This document shows positions 12,259 through 22,307 of a stretch of 64,000 bases of DNA, in pieces. Every line of letters starts with the position of its first letter. Position 1 is the stretch's first letter. The stretch is from Chrysoporthe austroafricana (Eukaryota > Ascomycota > Sordariomycetes > Diaporthales > Cryphonectriaceae), in the NCBI GenBank assembly GCA_001051155.2, contig JYIP02000003.1, forward strand, positions 3,534,001-3,598,000, given 5' to 3'. Under the pieces are notes generated by a model. It was not told where the DNA came from and did not search any database. It saw only the letters and a program-made list of their open reading frames with translations. A program made the position numbers and the translations under genes.

Positions 12259-15200
12259 ATGGATCCTCGCGATCCAAGACACTCGCAGCCGCCCAACCTC
12301 CCCTTCTCGAGGAACGCCCAGTCTCCTCTCTATTCTCGACAGACCCTTCCTCCTCCCACGCCCTCCTCCGCCTCCTCCACCCCTGCACAGACCCCGTTCG
12401 CTGCCTCCCAGCAGCAGCCTCAGCAACAGCCTCCCCCTCCTCCAGGCGGCTCTGCATATCCGCCGGACCACCCTCAGAGGAGGACCTCCGACCCGCACTA
12501 CTTCCCCTCCTCTCGACCCTATGAGCCGACCCCGTCCCTCGCGCCCTCGAACCACTCGCGCCATCAGAGCGCCTCCTCCATGCCCCCTGCGCCTTCCATG
12601 AATCGACCTGTGCCTCACCCGGGCTCTCCCTCTCAGCCTGGCCAGGGTCCAGGGCCAAGCTCCAGTATGCAGATGGGCGGGGCCGCTTCGTACGGTTTGC
12701 CTCCGCCGAGACCACCTCCGGTGTCTGTTGGCCCCCCGACAGCCTTTCCGGGCGGCCGCGAGCTACCTGCACTTGGGTCGCTCTCGAGGACGTCGGGCGG
12801 TGGGAGCTCCATGTCGATATCCCACATGCTTGGCGGACCGGCTCGCGAACCCGCTGGGCCTTCTTTCGCACCGCCCTCAACCTCGGCTGGTATGTCAGCA
12901 CCGCCATATACCTCGAGCACGCACGCATCCCCGAGGATGAACCCGAGTCCCGCCGACTATGCCCCTTATCGGCGGCCACAAACTCCTGAACAGCACCAAC
13001 GAATGTACGACGCTCGAGAAACGCGAAACCCCGGGGGCTCGCCACATAGCATGCATCTGACACCGGAGATGCAGAGGTACGGAACACCGCAGACCTTCCG
13101 ACACCCCCCACCACCTATGGGCCCTGTGGAGCTTTCTCGAGACTTTCAGAGGGCCCCAGGCGGCTCTGTTCCTCCTCCGCGACCGAGCAGTCAGCCCAAG
13201 TCATTTCCGCCACCAAGCCGCCCGATGGAGCTGGGAAGACCAGGCCATACCGACATGTACGTGAGACGCGAGGAGCTTGGGCCGGGGCCGGGGCCGGAGT
13301 ACAACCCAGAGCGGTCGATTCCGCTCAAGTATGAGGAGAGAATGATGTCTGACAGGGACAAGTTCGAGAGGGAAAGATTCGAAAGGGAGAGATTCGAGAG
13401 GGAGAGGGAGCTGGATATGCGTGAGCGCGAGCGCGAGCGCGAGAGGAGGGAAAGGACCATGTCTGGTAGTGATCCGGGACGGCCACACGGCATGCATCCT
13501 CCTGAGTATGGCCCGCCAGGCATGGCAAGACGGGATGTACCTCTTCCGCCTCAATATGCTCGGCCGCCGGACCCTCGTGAGCAAGCACACTGGCAGAGAC
13601 CGCCGTACGACGGGCCTAGGGCCCCTTACGAGGAAGCAAGGCCTCCACCACGACAGCCTGAATACCCGCGCAGCTCTGCCCCTCCTTATAATCACCCTGC
13701 TGGATCGTACTCTCAGTCCCCGCTCGAGCGCTTCCCATCCTCGTCTCATCCAGGGCATCCGCAACCAATGTCGCATGCGGGCCATCCAACCACTCCCCAT
13801 GAATCTCCAGAACGGCATCGCGCCGTAGCACTGCCTCCACAGCACCAGCAACCGCCTCGACGGCCTGGGGAAGAAGGGCCACCTCCTCCTTCCGTCGCAT
13901 ATAACAACGGCCACCCAGGCCTTTTTGGGTCACCGCGTTCTCGACCCGTGGAAGAAGTATCACACCCGATGGCCCCGCAGCAAAACTTCTTGCGAATTCA
14001 AGAGATAAACCGAAAAGGCCGCATATCGCCGCTTCCCCAGGCAGTTCAAGGCGCCCAACCGCAGCTACAAGGACCCCCTGGGGAGGCCGGCATCAAGAGC
14101 GAGTTTGGCCGCATGTTTTCTGGTATCGGGAGTGGACTCGGTGGTCTCGGAGTCTCCAGCCCCGTTGCATCCGGCGCTCAGCTGTCCTATGCAAATAGTG
14201 GGATCGGCAGGCGTGATGACCTTGATCATGCGACTCAGGAAGCGGCCAGCGATGCCAAAGCAGGCCGCGACACGACTTCTCGTAATAAACGCAGGAAGGC
14301 AAAGGATGATGATAGCAAGGGTGATGAAGACAGCAACGGCAGAAGCACGCCACTGGGCAGAGCCAAGCGGCTGAAGACCCATTCGCACCATCACCATCAC
14401 CAGTAAGTTTCTAACCCCTTGGTTTTCGTGCCCCATGAAGCTCACACTATTAGCCATCATCACCACCACCATCACATCCCCGAACAGATCTCACCGCAGC
14501 CGGCTGGTGCTTCGCCGTTCAAGAGTGTCAAGGGGGCCACTCCAATTTCTTCCCCTACCGGCCTTGCAAAAGATCTCCACATGACACACCACCATGCCCC
14601 CCCACGATCTGTAGCTCACGGACAAGCCAGGGACCAAAACGCTAGACCAGTGGCAGCTTCTTTGCCGAGTCCAGCGGTGATCATCCCGCCGAAGCCAAAG
14701 CGCATCATCTCAAACAAAGCTGTCTTCGAAAGTATTGCTCATAAACCACGCGAGCATCTGGGCGATTTCATCTACGAGCTGGCCCTCCGACCAGCTCGGA
14801 TACAGGATCCCCGTACCGGCCGACCACCGCGTCACGCATACTCATCTACCCCGAAGCCCTTACCAGTGGACGTCATCAGAGGAAAGGAGGGAAGCACGCT
14901 CATGGTCAAGGTCGGAAAACAGCACCTTACACCTTCGGCAAGAGCAGAGATCACCTCTCGGCGGGCCGTCTGGGGAACGGATGTGTACACGGATGATTCG
15001 GATGTCGTGGCAGCCTGCATCCATGGTGGGTGGATTCGAGGCGAATGGCCCGAGGACGTCGATGTCGATATGTTAGGCCTCGATGAAGGCTTCAATACAG
15101 ATGCCAAGGATGTCAAAGGCGGCAAAAAGGGCCGAGGCAAGGAGCCGGCCGAGCAGAGACCAAACACGGATTTCATGGAAGCGCCCTTGAAGACCGGGCC

Positions 15201-15837
15201 CATCCCAGTGCCGGCAGGAAGAGATATGCACGTGATGGTCACGATCTTGCCAAAACTCGAGAAGTATGCGTCAACGACACAATTCGGCATCAAGAGTCGG
15301 GAGTGGGGTGGGCGATTAGGTCGAAAGGGACAGCGGTCAAGTCACGACGGGCTCAGCTTCATGATCAAATCGGTGCGTTTCGTCACCAACGGCGCGGGGC
15401 CGCAAAGTCGGCTGCGGGGGCAGGCTAGGCGAGAACGAATGCGGAAGGCTATGAAGGAAGTCGAAAGATCGAAGGTGTTCGAAGTACATGTTGTTCCAAA
15501 CACGGGGTCCGGGCTCGTATCGCTGGGTGGGAAGACGAAGGCACCAGCAAGCGATGGTGACAAGGAAAATCGATCAGTGAACGGTGGCGACCGCGGAGCA
15601 AGTGCCCACCAGGAACAGAGTCCTCGAGGAGACGCAAACAAGGCCAAAGAAGTCAGTGGGCAAGAGTCAGGCCCCACTGTCGGACACGAAGATCAACAGG
15701 GGGAGCAGAATAACAGAGATGATGATAGTGGCATCGGAGATGTTGGCGATTCCGCGGCGGCGACGGTGGCGCCCGCGCCCAACGCAGTTCCGCCCGCCAC
15801 AGTTGCGAGCCGGCTTACTCCTCCTTCAGATGCCTGA
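12259..15837 (+). CDS. RXT3: RXT3-domain protein, Rpd3L histone deacetylase complex subunit family
   Basis: The predicted protein has 1,175 residues. Exons are 12259-14402 and 14454-15837, with a 51-bp intron (GTAAGT, CTAAC motif, ..TAG); the codon split across it is His. The N-terminal 700 residues are disordered and rich in Pro, Ser, Gln and Arg, including a charged FERER-type repeat at about residues 375-400. The C-terminal part carries the Rxt3 domain, recognisable by WGTDVYTDDSDVVAACIHGG starting at residue 888. In yeast, Rxt3 belongs to the large Rpd3 (Rpd3L) deacetylase complex, which represses transcription in the nucleus. Yeast Rxt3 is far shorter; long disordered N-termini are common in filamentous fungi. 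A 13-His run (710-722) spans the splice junction. The first in-frame ATG is used; the frame upstream of it begins without ATG. Confidence 0.9.
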
Positions 15838-16473
15838 GGATCATTCAGACCACAAGCTTTTCATCTGCAGGAGACTTTTTATTTTTCTTTTATCTTTTTG
15901 CAACATGTCGCAACCGCCTGTTGCGGGCGCTTGCAGTCGTTATTATCGGAGTTGGATCTACGGCGCATGAAAACACGTGCATGGCGTTTGAAAAGCATGT
16001 ACCAAACAACTGGTCTCCGACATTGGTTTAAAAGATACCTGCGACTGGCTTTTCGCTCATGAACGGACTACGGACGGGCGTTGTTTTTGAGGGCAATAAT
16101 ATTTCTCCCAACAGCGCTGCTTCTGTTTTAGAGTGTACATGAGCGAACAACTTTCCAACATAGCTGTACAATAGGTACATGAGCCATGAATTACGACTAA
16201 ATCTGTACCTGCGCTGGTATGATTGAGGCATAGGACGGCTTTCCTCTGCACTGCTGTAGACCACGCCAGAGCTGTGGACTGGCCCTGCTGCGTAGAAGAT
16301 AAATGTAGCTGACGGCTTTCTGCAATCTATGCGCCAGTCCTCGTCCAAAGCAATGCTGTCTAAACAAGGCCGGTCGTCCTAGCACAGTCTCCCGCGCCGC
16401 ATACCCGCCGGTCCCTGTCCTGACCTGACACAGCTTGGGAGACAATGCTCCCCGCCCACAACCCTTGGGTTCC
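15838..16473. other. Intergenic region between convergent RXT3 and SDHAF4-like genes
   Basis: It contains the 3' regions of both neighbours, with a T-rich tract at about 15,875-15,900 just after the RXT3 stop. Nothing else is recognised. Confidence 0.45.
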
Positions 16474-16989
16474 TCAGAAGTCCGTCACCCGCCCGTTGTA
16501 GCTCCAGTCCCCGCCGCTCCCCCACCGCAGCGGCTCCGTCTTGGGCCCGCCCACCTCGCCTGTCCGGGGGTTCATGTCGCCCTCGAACTCGGGCTTCGCG
16601 CCGCGCCACACGCCGCCGGTGGGGGCGGCGGCGGCGGCGGCGGCGGGTGGCACCTCCCCCTCGCCGGCGGGCGTGGACGTGTGCCGCGAGGTACCGGTGG
16701 CCGGTGTTGTTGTCGCGCCGCCGTTGGGGAAGGCGGGCCGCTCATGCGGCAGGGGTGTGGGGTCGGCGAGGCGCTCGGCGGCGGCGCGCTGCAGGCGCTC
16801 GAACTCGGCCTGCTGGTCGGCGGGCAGGCGGGGCGGCGACGGGGAGGGCTGGAAGGAGGAGGAGTAGGGCCGCCGGGCGGGGACGAGGGGTGGTGTCGGG
16901 AGGGGGCCGCGGGCGCCGCCTGGGGGTATGCGGCGGGCGCGGTGGAGGGCTGCTGAGGGCGAGGAGGGGAGGAGGCGGATGGAGGGCAT
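16474..16989 (-). CDS. SDH8: Succinate dehydrogenase assembly factor 4 (SDHAF4/Sdh8, DUF1674 family), mitochondrial
   Basis: The 171-residue product ends in the hallmark of the SDHAF4/Sdh8 family: a Gly-Glu-Val-Gly-Gly-Pro-Lys segment, then a short Trp/Gly-containing linker, then GRVTDF at the very C-terminus. Family members bind flavinated Sdh1 in the mitochondrial matrix and protect it until complex II is assembled. The N-terminus (MPSIRLLPSSPSAALHRARR) is basic, Ser-rich and lacks acidic residues, as in a mitochondrial presequence. The middle is low-complexity Pro/Ala, including a run of seven Ala encoded by a GCG/GGC repeat. The gene is a single exon with a true ATG. Its neighbours are unrelated. 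Confidence rests on the C-terminal motif. Confidence 0.87.
   Translation of the reverse strand: MPSIRLLPSSPSAALHRARRIPPGGARGPLPTPPLVPARRPYSSSFQPSPSPPRLPADQQAEFERLQRAAAERLADPTPLPHERPAFPNGGATTTPATGTSRHTSTPAGEGEVPPAAAAAAAPTGGVWRGAKPEFEGDMNPRTGEVGGPKTEPLRWGSGGDWSYNGRVTDF
16621..16647. repeat. GGC trinucleotide microsatellite inside the SDHAF4-like gene
   Basis: About eight GGC units run in succession on the plus strand and encode the Ala tract of the assembly factor on the minus strand. The tract is likely to vary in length between strains. Confidence 0.8.
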
Positions 16990-18939
16990 CGTCGGGTTGG
17001 TTTGTTGATTGTTCTTCTGATAGTTTGCGCTTCCCCCTCTGCTCCTGCTTCGGCGGTCTGGCTAGGGCGCGACTGTACCGTACCGTCGTGTCGTCTGCGC
17101 TAGATGGAGAGACGAGAGGTCGTAGTGCTCTTGGGAAGAGTGGGGGTTGTTGCTGATGGGGCTGGATAGGGCTGTTTTCCCGCGATGTCGTCGCGGGAGG
17201 CGAAATCGAAATGTCACCGACGGATAGCTTCTGTCGTCTGGGGCGGTTCGCCAGGCCGAGGCTCGGACCCTGCAGCCCACTGTTGACGACATCGAAAAAA
17301 GGGCTGCAGCGGCGCTAAGAGCTCAGCCTAGCGGCGCCCCGGCGAGCCCAGCTGGGCAGCGGGGGGGGGGTCCTTGGGGGCGAGGGAGGCTCCCCCCCTG
17401 TGGCCCCCTACATACTATCATCGCCCGCGCACAGCAGTCATTAATTACAGCACAAACAGGTTACCGCCGTGCAGGCCGGGGTACTGGCCCGAGCGGACGG
17501 GTCGCGGAGCCGAAGGGGCCTCGGGAGCTGCCGCGCGCAACCCTGGCTTGCAAGGGGAAAAAAAAGCCCATCCGCCGACTTTTTTCACCCTACGCTTCCT
17601 TCCCCCCCTTCCTAATATCACGACGGCATTGGCATTGGCGGTGAGTGGACCGATTGACCTTGCTGGGACGTCCGCATGTCTCTATGGCTAGGGGGAGAGG
17701 CACATGCCCTCAGCCGACAGCCTTAAATCCCCCCTCCACCCCTTGCCCACCACGTGCCCACTTCTGCCAGGAGGGAGGCCTTGTTGCAGAGAGGAGGATG
17801 GCAGGGCGAAGGGGGAGTAAAAAAAAAAAAAAAAAACTCTTTCCTGGAATGACTCGAAGCCTGGATACCGGGCACGCCGGGCTCTTTCTCGAGGCCGAGC
17901 GCAGTTGCCACGGCCTGGTCTAGTGGTCTACTTACTAGACGCCGCAGCGGATAAGACTCTGGCAGACGGTGCGTCATCCGAGGATCCGCTGGCGCGCCAC
18001 CCCTCCCCCCTCCACCCTCCCTCCCCTTTACTCCATGCCTATCTCACCAGGCAGGCCTCTCGCGCCCGCAAACTCCACGCGTGGCGTGGTGTGCTGTGGG
18101 CCTTCCTCGTCACAGCAGCGATACAACCACGGGTTGGGCCAAGCCGGGCGGGTACGAGCTATGCAAGGCATCTGCCAATCTTCCCGCCCCCCCCCTCCGC
18201 GCTGCTCAGGGACGCCGTGTGATATGGTAGCCGCCGCCCAGCGCCTGGGCGCGGGACTGACCAGCTCACCACGACCACGTGCGGGTGGCACCATCCTGAG
18301 GCCAGATCAGGACCCAGGCTCATCCTCCTCCTCCTGTCTCATAGGAAAAGAGGTCACAGCCCGACTGCTGAGGTCAGAAGGTCAGAAAGGTCAGCCCAGC
18401 CAGAGGAGCCCGGGAGGAACCGGGACGCCTGGGGCGCGTAGGCGGGAATACGCCCAGAAGCTTTTCACTACTTTTCTACACCAGGAACAGGATGGCTAGG
18501 CGACGGGCTAGCTCATCTTCACCGCATGAAAATATTTCCTCTGACCACCAGGCCGTGTGGGACCCCTTTGATATATATAGACATATAATTTTTTTTTCTT
18601 GTTTTATTTAATTATTCTGCCTTTTCGCCCCTTGGCGATATAACCCGCTCAAAGTACTTTAAAGACGGGCTCGCACATGCAGAGTCAGGTTCGGCCACGC
18701 CCGATTAGCACGCAGGCGTCACTTCTTCCATTGTAACTGTTTCTGGCCGCACATCCACTTCCCATATACATCGCTATCATTACCTCACCATCTAACAACC
18801 TACACCTACGTCCTCCAAACAACGATATTTCGCCAAGCCCTCTCTGTCTGCCCTGAGCGCTCATCCTGTTGCTTATGCTGGACGCACGCCGGTGGCTGAC
18901 GCCGGCAATTTCCGAGAGCGCCAGACTTGCACGGCCGAC
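16990..18939. other. Gene-poor GC-rich intergenic region
   Basis: No gene is recognised. It contains a G-run near 17,360, an A-run of about 18 at about 17,819-17,837, C-runs near 18,190, and an AT-rich patch at about 18,570-18,620 with a T-run. The open frames are Arg/Pro-rich shadows. The last 300 bp should include the promoter of the 2EXR-domain gene. Confidence 0.4.
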
Positions 18940-19827
18940 ATGACTGGGCTCAAGTCGACCCGCCGGTGCAGCGTGGATCGCGTCCCGGAATATCATCTGA
19001 AGGCAGAGACCACGGAGTATTTCGGTCCCGACATCCTGCGTGTCCTGCTGAACGAGGAAGAGAGCAACACGGCGGGCAGGTCCTCCGTCCCCCGGGCCAG
19101 CATGTCCCTTCGAGATCCGGCACCCTCATTCTCCCACTTCCGGGAACTCCCCGCAGAAATCCGTTATCTGATATGGGAAGCCGCCGTGCCAGAACCAGAG
19201 GTTGTGCCCCGGACGTGGGACGCAACTTTTGGCTATCGGCTCCGACGAAAGGTCCCCTCGGTCCTCCAGGCTTGTGCCGAGTCCAGGAGGCTCCTGATCA
19301 CACGCACAGGGAGGACGCACATGTCGGCGTCTCCCAAGTACCAGCAGGTCCAGATGAGTGCACATAAAGACGGGTTCGTGTGCTTGAATTGGCGGGCTGA
19401 TTCGGTGTGGATCTGTCGCGGCTGTAAGTTGATCATAGTGCCAACGATGTAGGCCACCACTGATATTGGTGCAGACGACATATCTCGGGCTGAACTTGCT
19501 GCGTATGCCAGCCTGGAGAAACTGGTGATGAATTGGGGTTTGCGTCCATGCTGGGTAGGGACGGCGTTGGAGGAAGGCATCAGATTTATTCAGCAGTTCC
19601 CTAAGCTGCGACTGCTGTCGCTGCTGGTCGATTTCAAAGAGCATGGATGGCCAGAGCCATCAACACTCAAGGCCGTGAAGAGATTGAAGCGGAATGAGGT
19701 GAAGCGCATATGGGCGCTAGTGCAGAGGGCATTTAGTGACGCAAAGGAACGCAACCCGGGATGGACGCCACCAAGATTGCATATCGTGCATGCGACGCCA
19801 AACTGGAGCCGCCAGGAAGCCCGGTGA
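18940..19827 (+). CDS. 2EXR-domain protein (fungal-specific, function unknown)
   Basis: The predicted protein has 278 residues. Exons are 18940-19423 and 19475-19827, with a 51-bp intron (GTAAGT..GCAG) that restores YDISRAELAAYASLEKLVMNW across the joint. Near residue 65 it carries FRELPAEIRYLIWEAAVPEP, the characteristic opening of the fungal 2EXR domain (F-x-x-LP-x-E-I-R-x-x-I-W). A Pro-Ser-x-Leu-x-Ala-Cys-x-Glu-Ser-Arg segment follows, and then a C-terminal basic helix-rich part. 2EXR proteins are an expanded family in Pezizomycotina with no established biochemical role. The frame continues upstream only to a GTG; the first ATG at 18940 has a good context (CCGACATGA). Its stop lies 105 bp from that of the convergent CLN3-like gene. 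Confidence 0.83.
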
Positions 19828-19932
19828 AGCGCTGGATGCCTGGGGGAAAGTAAAGGTTGGCCAAGGGTATATAAACACTTCTGCAGATCTGGAGAATACG
19901 CGCAAGGGCATCCAGCAGATGTCCATCTCCCC

Positions 19933-21356
19933 TCAGCCGACCTCGATCTTTTTGCACCAATCCCTTCCGTGCTGCACGTTCCAGTCGCAGAGCCACATCT
20001 CCATGGCCATGCCGACAAACCCAGCTATGCAGATACCAGCGCTGTCACTCACAGACGTGGCACTGAGGCTGAACTCACGGTCCGCCTGTGGAACCTTTTC
20101 CATGATCTCGGCAAAAGTGTTCACGTAGACGGCACCGCCCAGGAGACCTTCCCAGAAGATGACCAGGAAGACGAGATAGACAGACGGTATGAAGTTCAGG
20201 AGGGACTGCAGGGTCAGGAAGGCGAGATTGCCGACCTGTAAAACCGACGGGAGGTAGAGATGATGTATGCGTAGGAAAGGGGTTGACGAGCGGGAGATGA
20301 AGACGCCCAGCTGGTACAAGAAATTGTAGAACGGGTAGAAATCCCGGCGTTCCGAGAAGGGCGAGGACTGCAGCGGGAACAAGAGCGTGGGTGAAACACC
20401 CTGGTTGATCGTATACTCGGCGATGTAGACTATCAGCAGAGGTAGCATATAAGGGAAGAACAAGGCCTTCGCGCGGTTCAGATTCGCCCGGAACGTGCGA
20501 CTCTGGCCTTCTGGGTGGGCCGAGTACGCCGCAGTCGCAACAGCGGGACCCGGTGCTAGCAGGCTGGACGAGGCATTTCCTGTCGGGAGGTCTTCAACGT
20601 CCTCCTCAGTCAGGTCCCGTTCCGGCAGCGTCTCATACCCCTTGGTTCTCGTTCCGTGGCGCAGTGGCCCCTGCGGCAGGATCACGAAAAAGCTGATCAG
20701 CATAATGACGGGCAGGAACGCAGAGGCCAGCAGGCTCCCCTTGACGCTGAAGCCGAACCAGGTGGTCAGCATCACGTATAGACCCGCGCCGGCAAGTCCT
20801 GCTCCGCCCGTCCCGCTGCCCCACGCAGCCAGGGACATGTGCCCATAATAGTGCGTCAGGCCAAGGAAGCTGAGCTCGCCGCCGCCGCTGCTCAGGCTTG
20901 CAAGAACGACGCCCACGAGCTTGACCGCCACAGACTGGGTTGCCGGCGTGAGGGCGATGAGCAACATGCCCGCGGCCGAGAGACCGGCAAATATGAGGAT
21001 GCGGACGGCGTATGGGACTCGGTGGATGAAGTAGGGCGCGACGAGCTTGGTGAAGAAGGAGGGCAGCACGTCGGCGAGGAGGACGACACCCTTGGGCAGG
21101 TTGCCCACCAGGTCCTGGGCGGCGGAGAGGATAATCACGTAGAGGACATTGTTGATCAGGCCTAGAGACTCTCCGTCAGCTCCCCTCCGCTTGAGAAAGC
21201 CACCCCAACCAGGGACGTCAGCTCACCAAACAGCCAAAAGGCCACGAGGACATGAGCATCAGCGCTGCTGAAGATGCTCGCGACCCTGGCGCGCCACGCT
21301 GGAGTGCCTGGCATCGGGAGTGGCAGGAGTCCGGATGACGATGGAGATGGGCTCAT
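19933..21356 (-). CDS. BTN1: CLN3/battenin homologue (Btn1), vacuolar membrane protein
   Basis: The product is a 452-residue polytopic membrane protein of the CLN3/Btn1 family. It is linked to vacuolar/lysosomal pH and amino-acid or glycerophosphodiester homeostasis, and mutated in human juvenile Batten disease. Exons (minus) are 21356-21227 and 21161-19933, with a 65-bp intron (GTGAGC..CTAG). The junction restores [20 protein letters not shown], the family's first transmembrane segment. Further family marks are [44 protein letters not shown] and [11 protein letters not shown]. About ten hydrophobic segments flank a long polar loop (about residues 220-275). Length fits fungal members. The ATG at 21356 gives a Ser/Pro-rich cytosolic N-terminus. 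Confidence 0.93.
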
Positions 21357-22307
21357 GCTTCTTCAACTCCTGGATCTGGTCCTCGACAGGCAACGGCACA
21401 TATCTGGCAATAGCGTGGGGAGCACTTGGGATCACGAGGGCGGTCGAGGCGGTCGAGACGCTCGAGTGACGTTTCGATCCCGGCGGTAGATAAGCCGGAG
21501 CCTCAACCGGGCGCCCCCCTGACGCAGATCCCAGACCAGCCCTAACCCTTGTACTCCCAATGTAACTGCAACGACCACGGAGGTGAGGTCTTCTTGGTCT
21601 CGCTGTCAATGTTGAATAGACCAGAGGACCTCAGCCTCGAGCCCGACTACGATCGGCCTCCTGAACAAGTCTCTACGAATATTCCCACCACTACATGCTG
21701 AGATTAAACGACGGATGTGCTTCTACGCTGAACAGTCGCTGAGCGCTCTGGAACGGGACACTGGTCGCGCGCGTGATAACCACCAGACTGGACGGGAGAG
21801 ACAATATGCGTGACAATTGATGGGCACTTGGCACATGCACACCACGCGGCGCAGCAAAGGGACTTCGCACTCGTTGTGTCTGGTTCCGGCTGGTTATACG
21901 GACGTATACCATGTAAGTACTTCCCCCGTCCGGAGATCTGGCTGGGGATTTTTAGCAATAGTTATACGGATGGCACGACACTAAGGCACGAGGGAGGAGG
22001 CCCGAGATGGCCGTGTCGCAAGGTTTGGGCTTATCGTATTCAGTGATAAGCTTCTATCTCGGCGCTCTCCGCATGTAGCGGGCTTCACATGCTTCCATCG
22101 TCCAGTGGTGATATTGCGGCTTATCAGAGCGAGGATCGATACTCGACACGTTTTCGACTGAGGCAGTTGCTTAGGTGCAATCGGATGAAAATAGCGCCGC
22201 CGAGGAGTGCATCTTCAGGCAACTCGAGCATTGCCTTTTATGTTATTTTCTTTTCTGTTCTCTTTCTGTCGCCGTCTGCATTACCCTACAGAAGCTAGAC
22301 TTTCAAC
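21357..22307. other. Divergent intergenic region, BTN1 / amine oxidase promoters
   Basis: The two flanking genes are transcribed away from this region, so it must hold both promoters. A T/C-rich segment lies directly upstream of the amine oxidase start (about 22,230-22,300). No specific binding site can be defended. Confidence 0.45.

Noticed and set aside
12022..13963. Long minus-strand open frames opposite the RXT3 gene (for example 12041-13114 and 13201-13914)
   Set aside because: They mirror the low-complexity, GC-rich coding strand, are Arg/Ser/Gly-rich, and show no domain; the plus strand carries a recognisable gene with a valid intron.
17915..17985. Segment resembling a tRNA A box (GGTCTAGTGG) near 17.9 kb
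   Set aside because: No matching B box, acceptor stem or anticodon arm could be formed.
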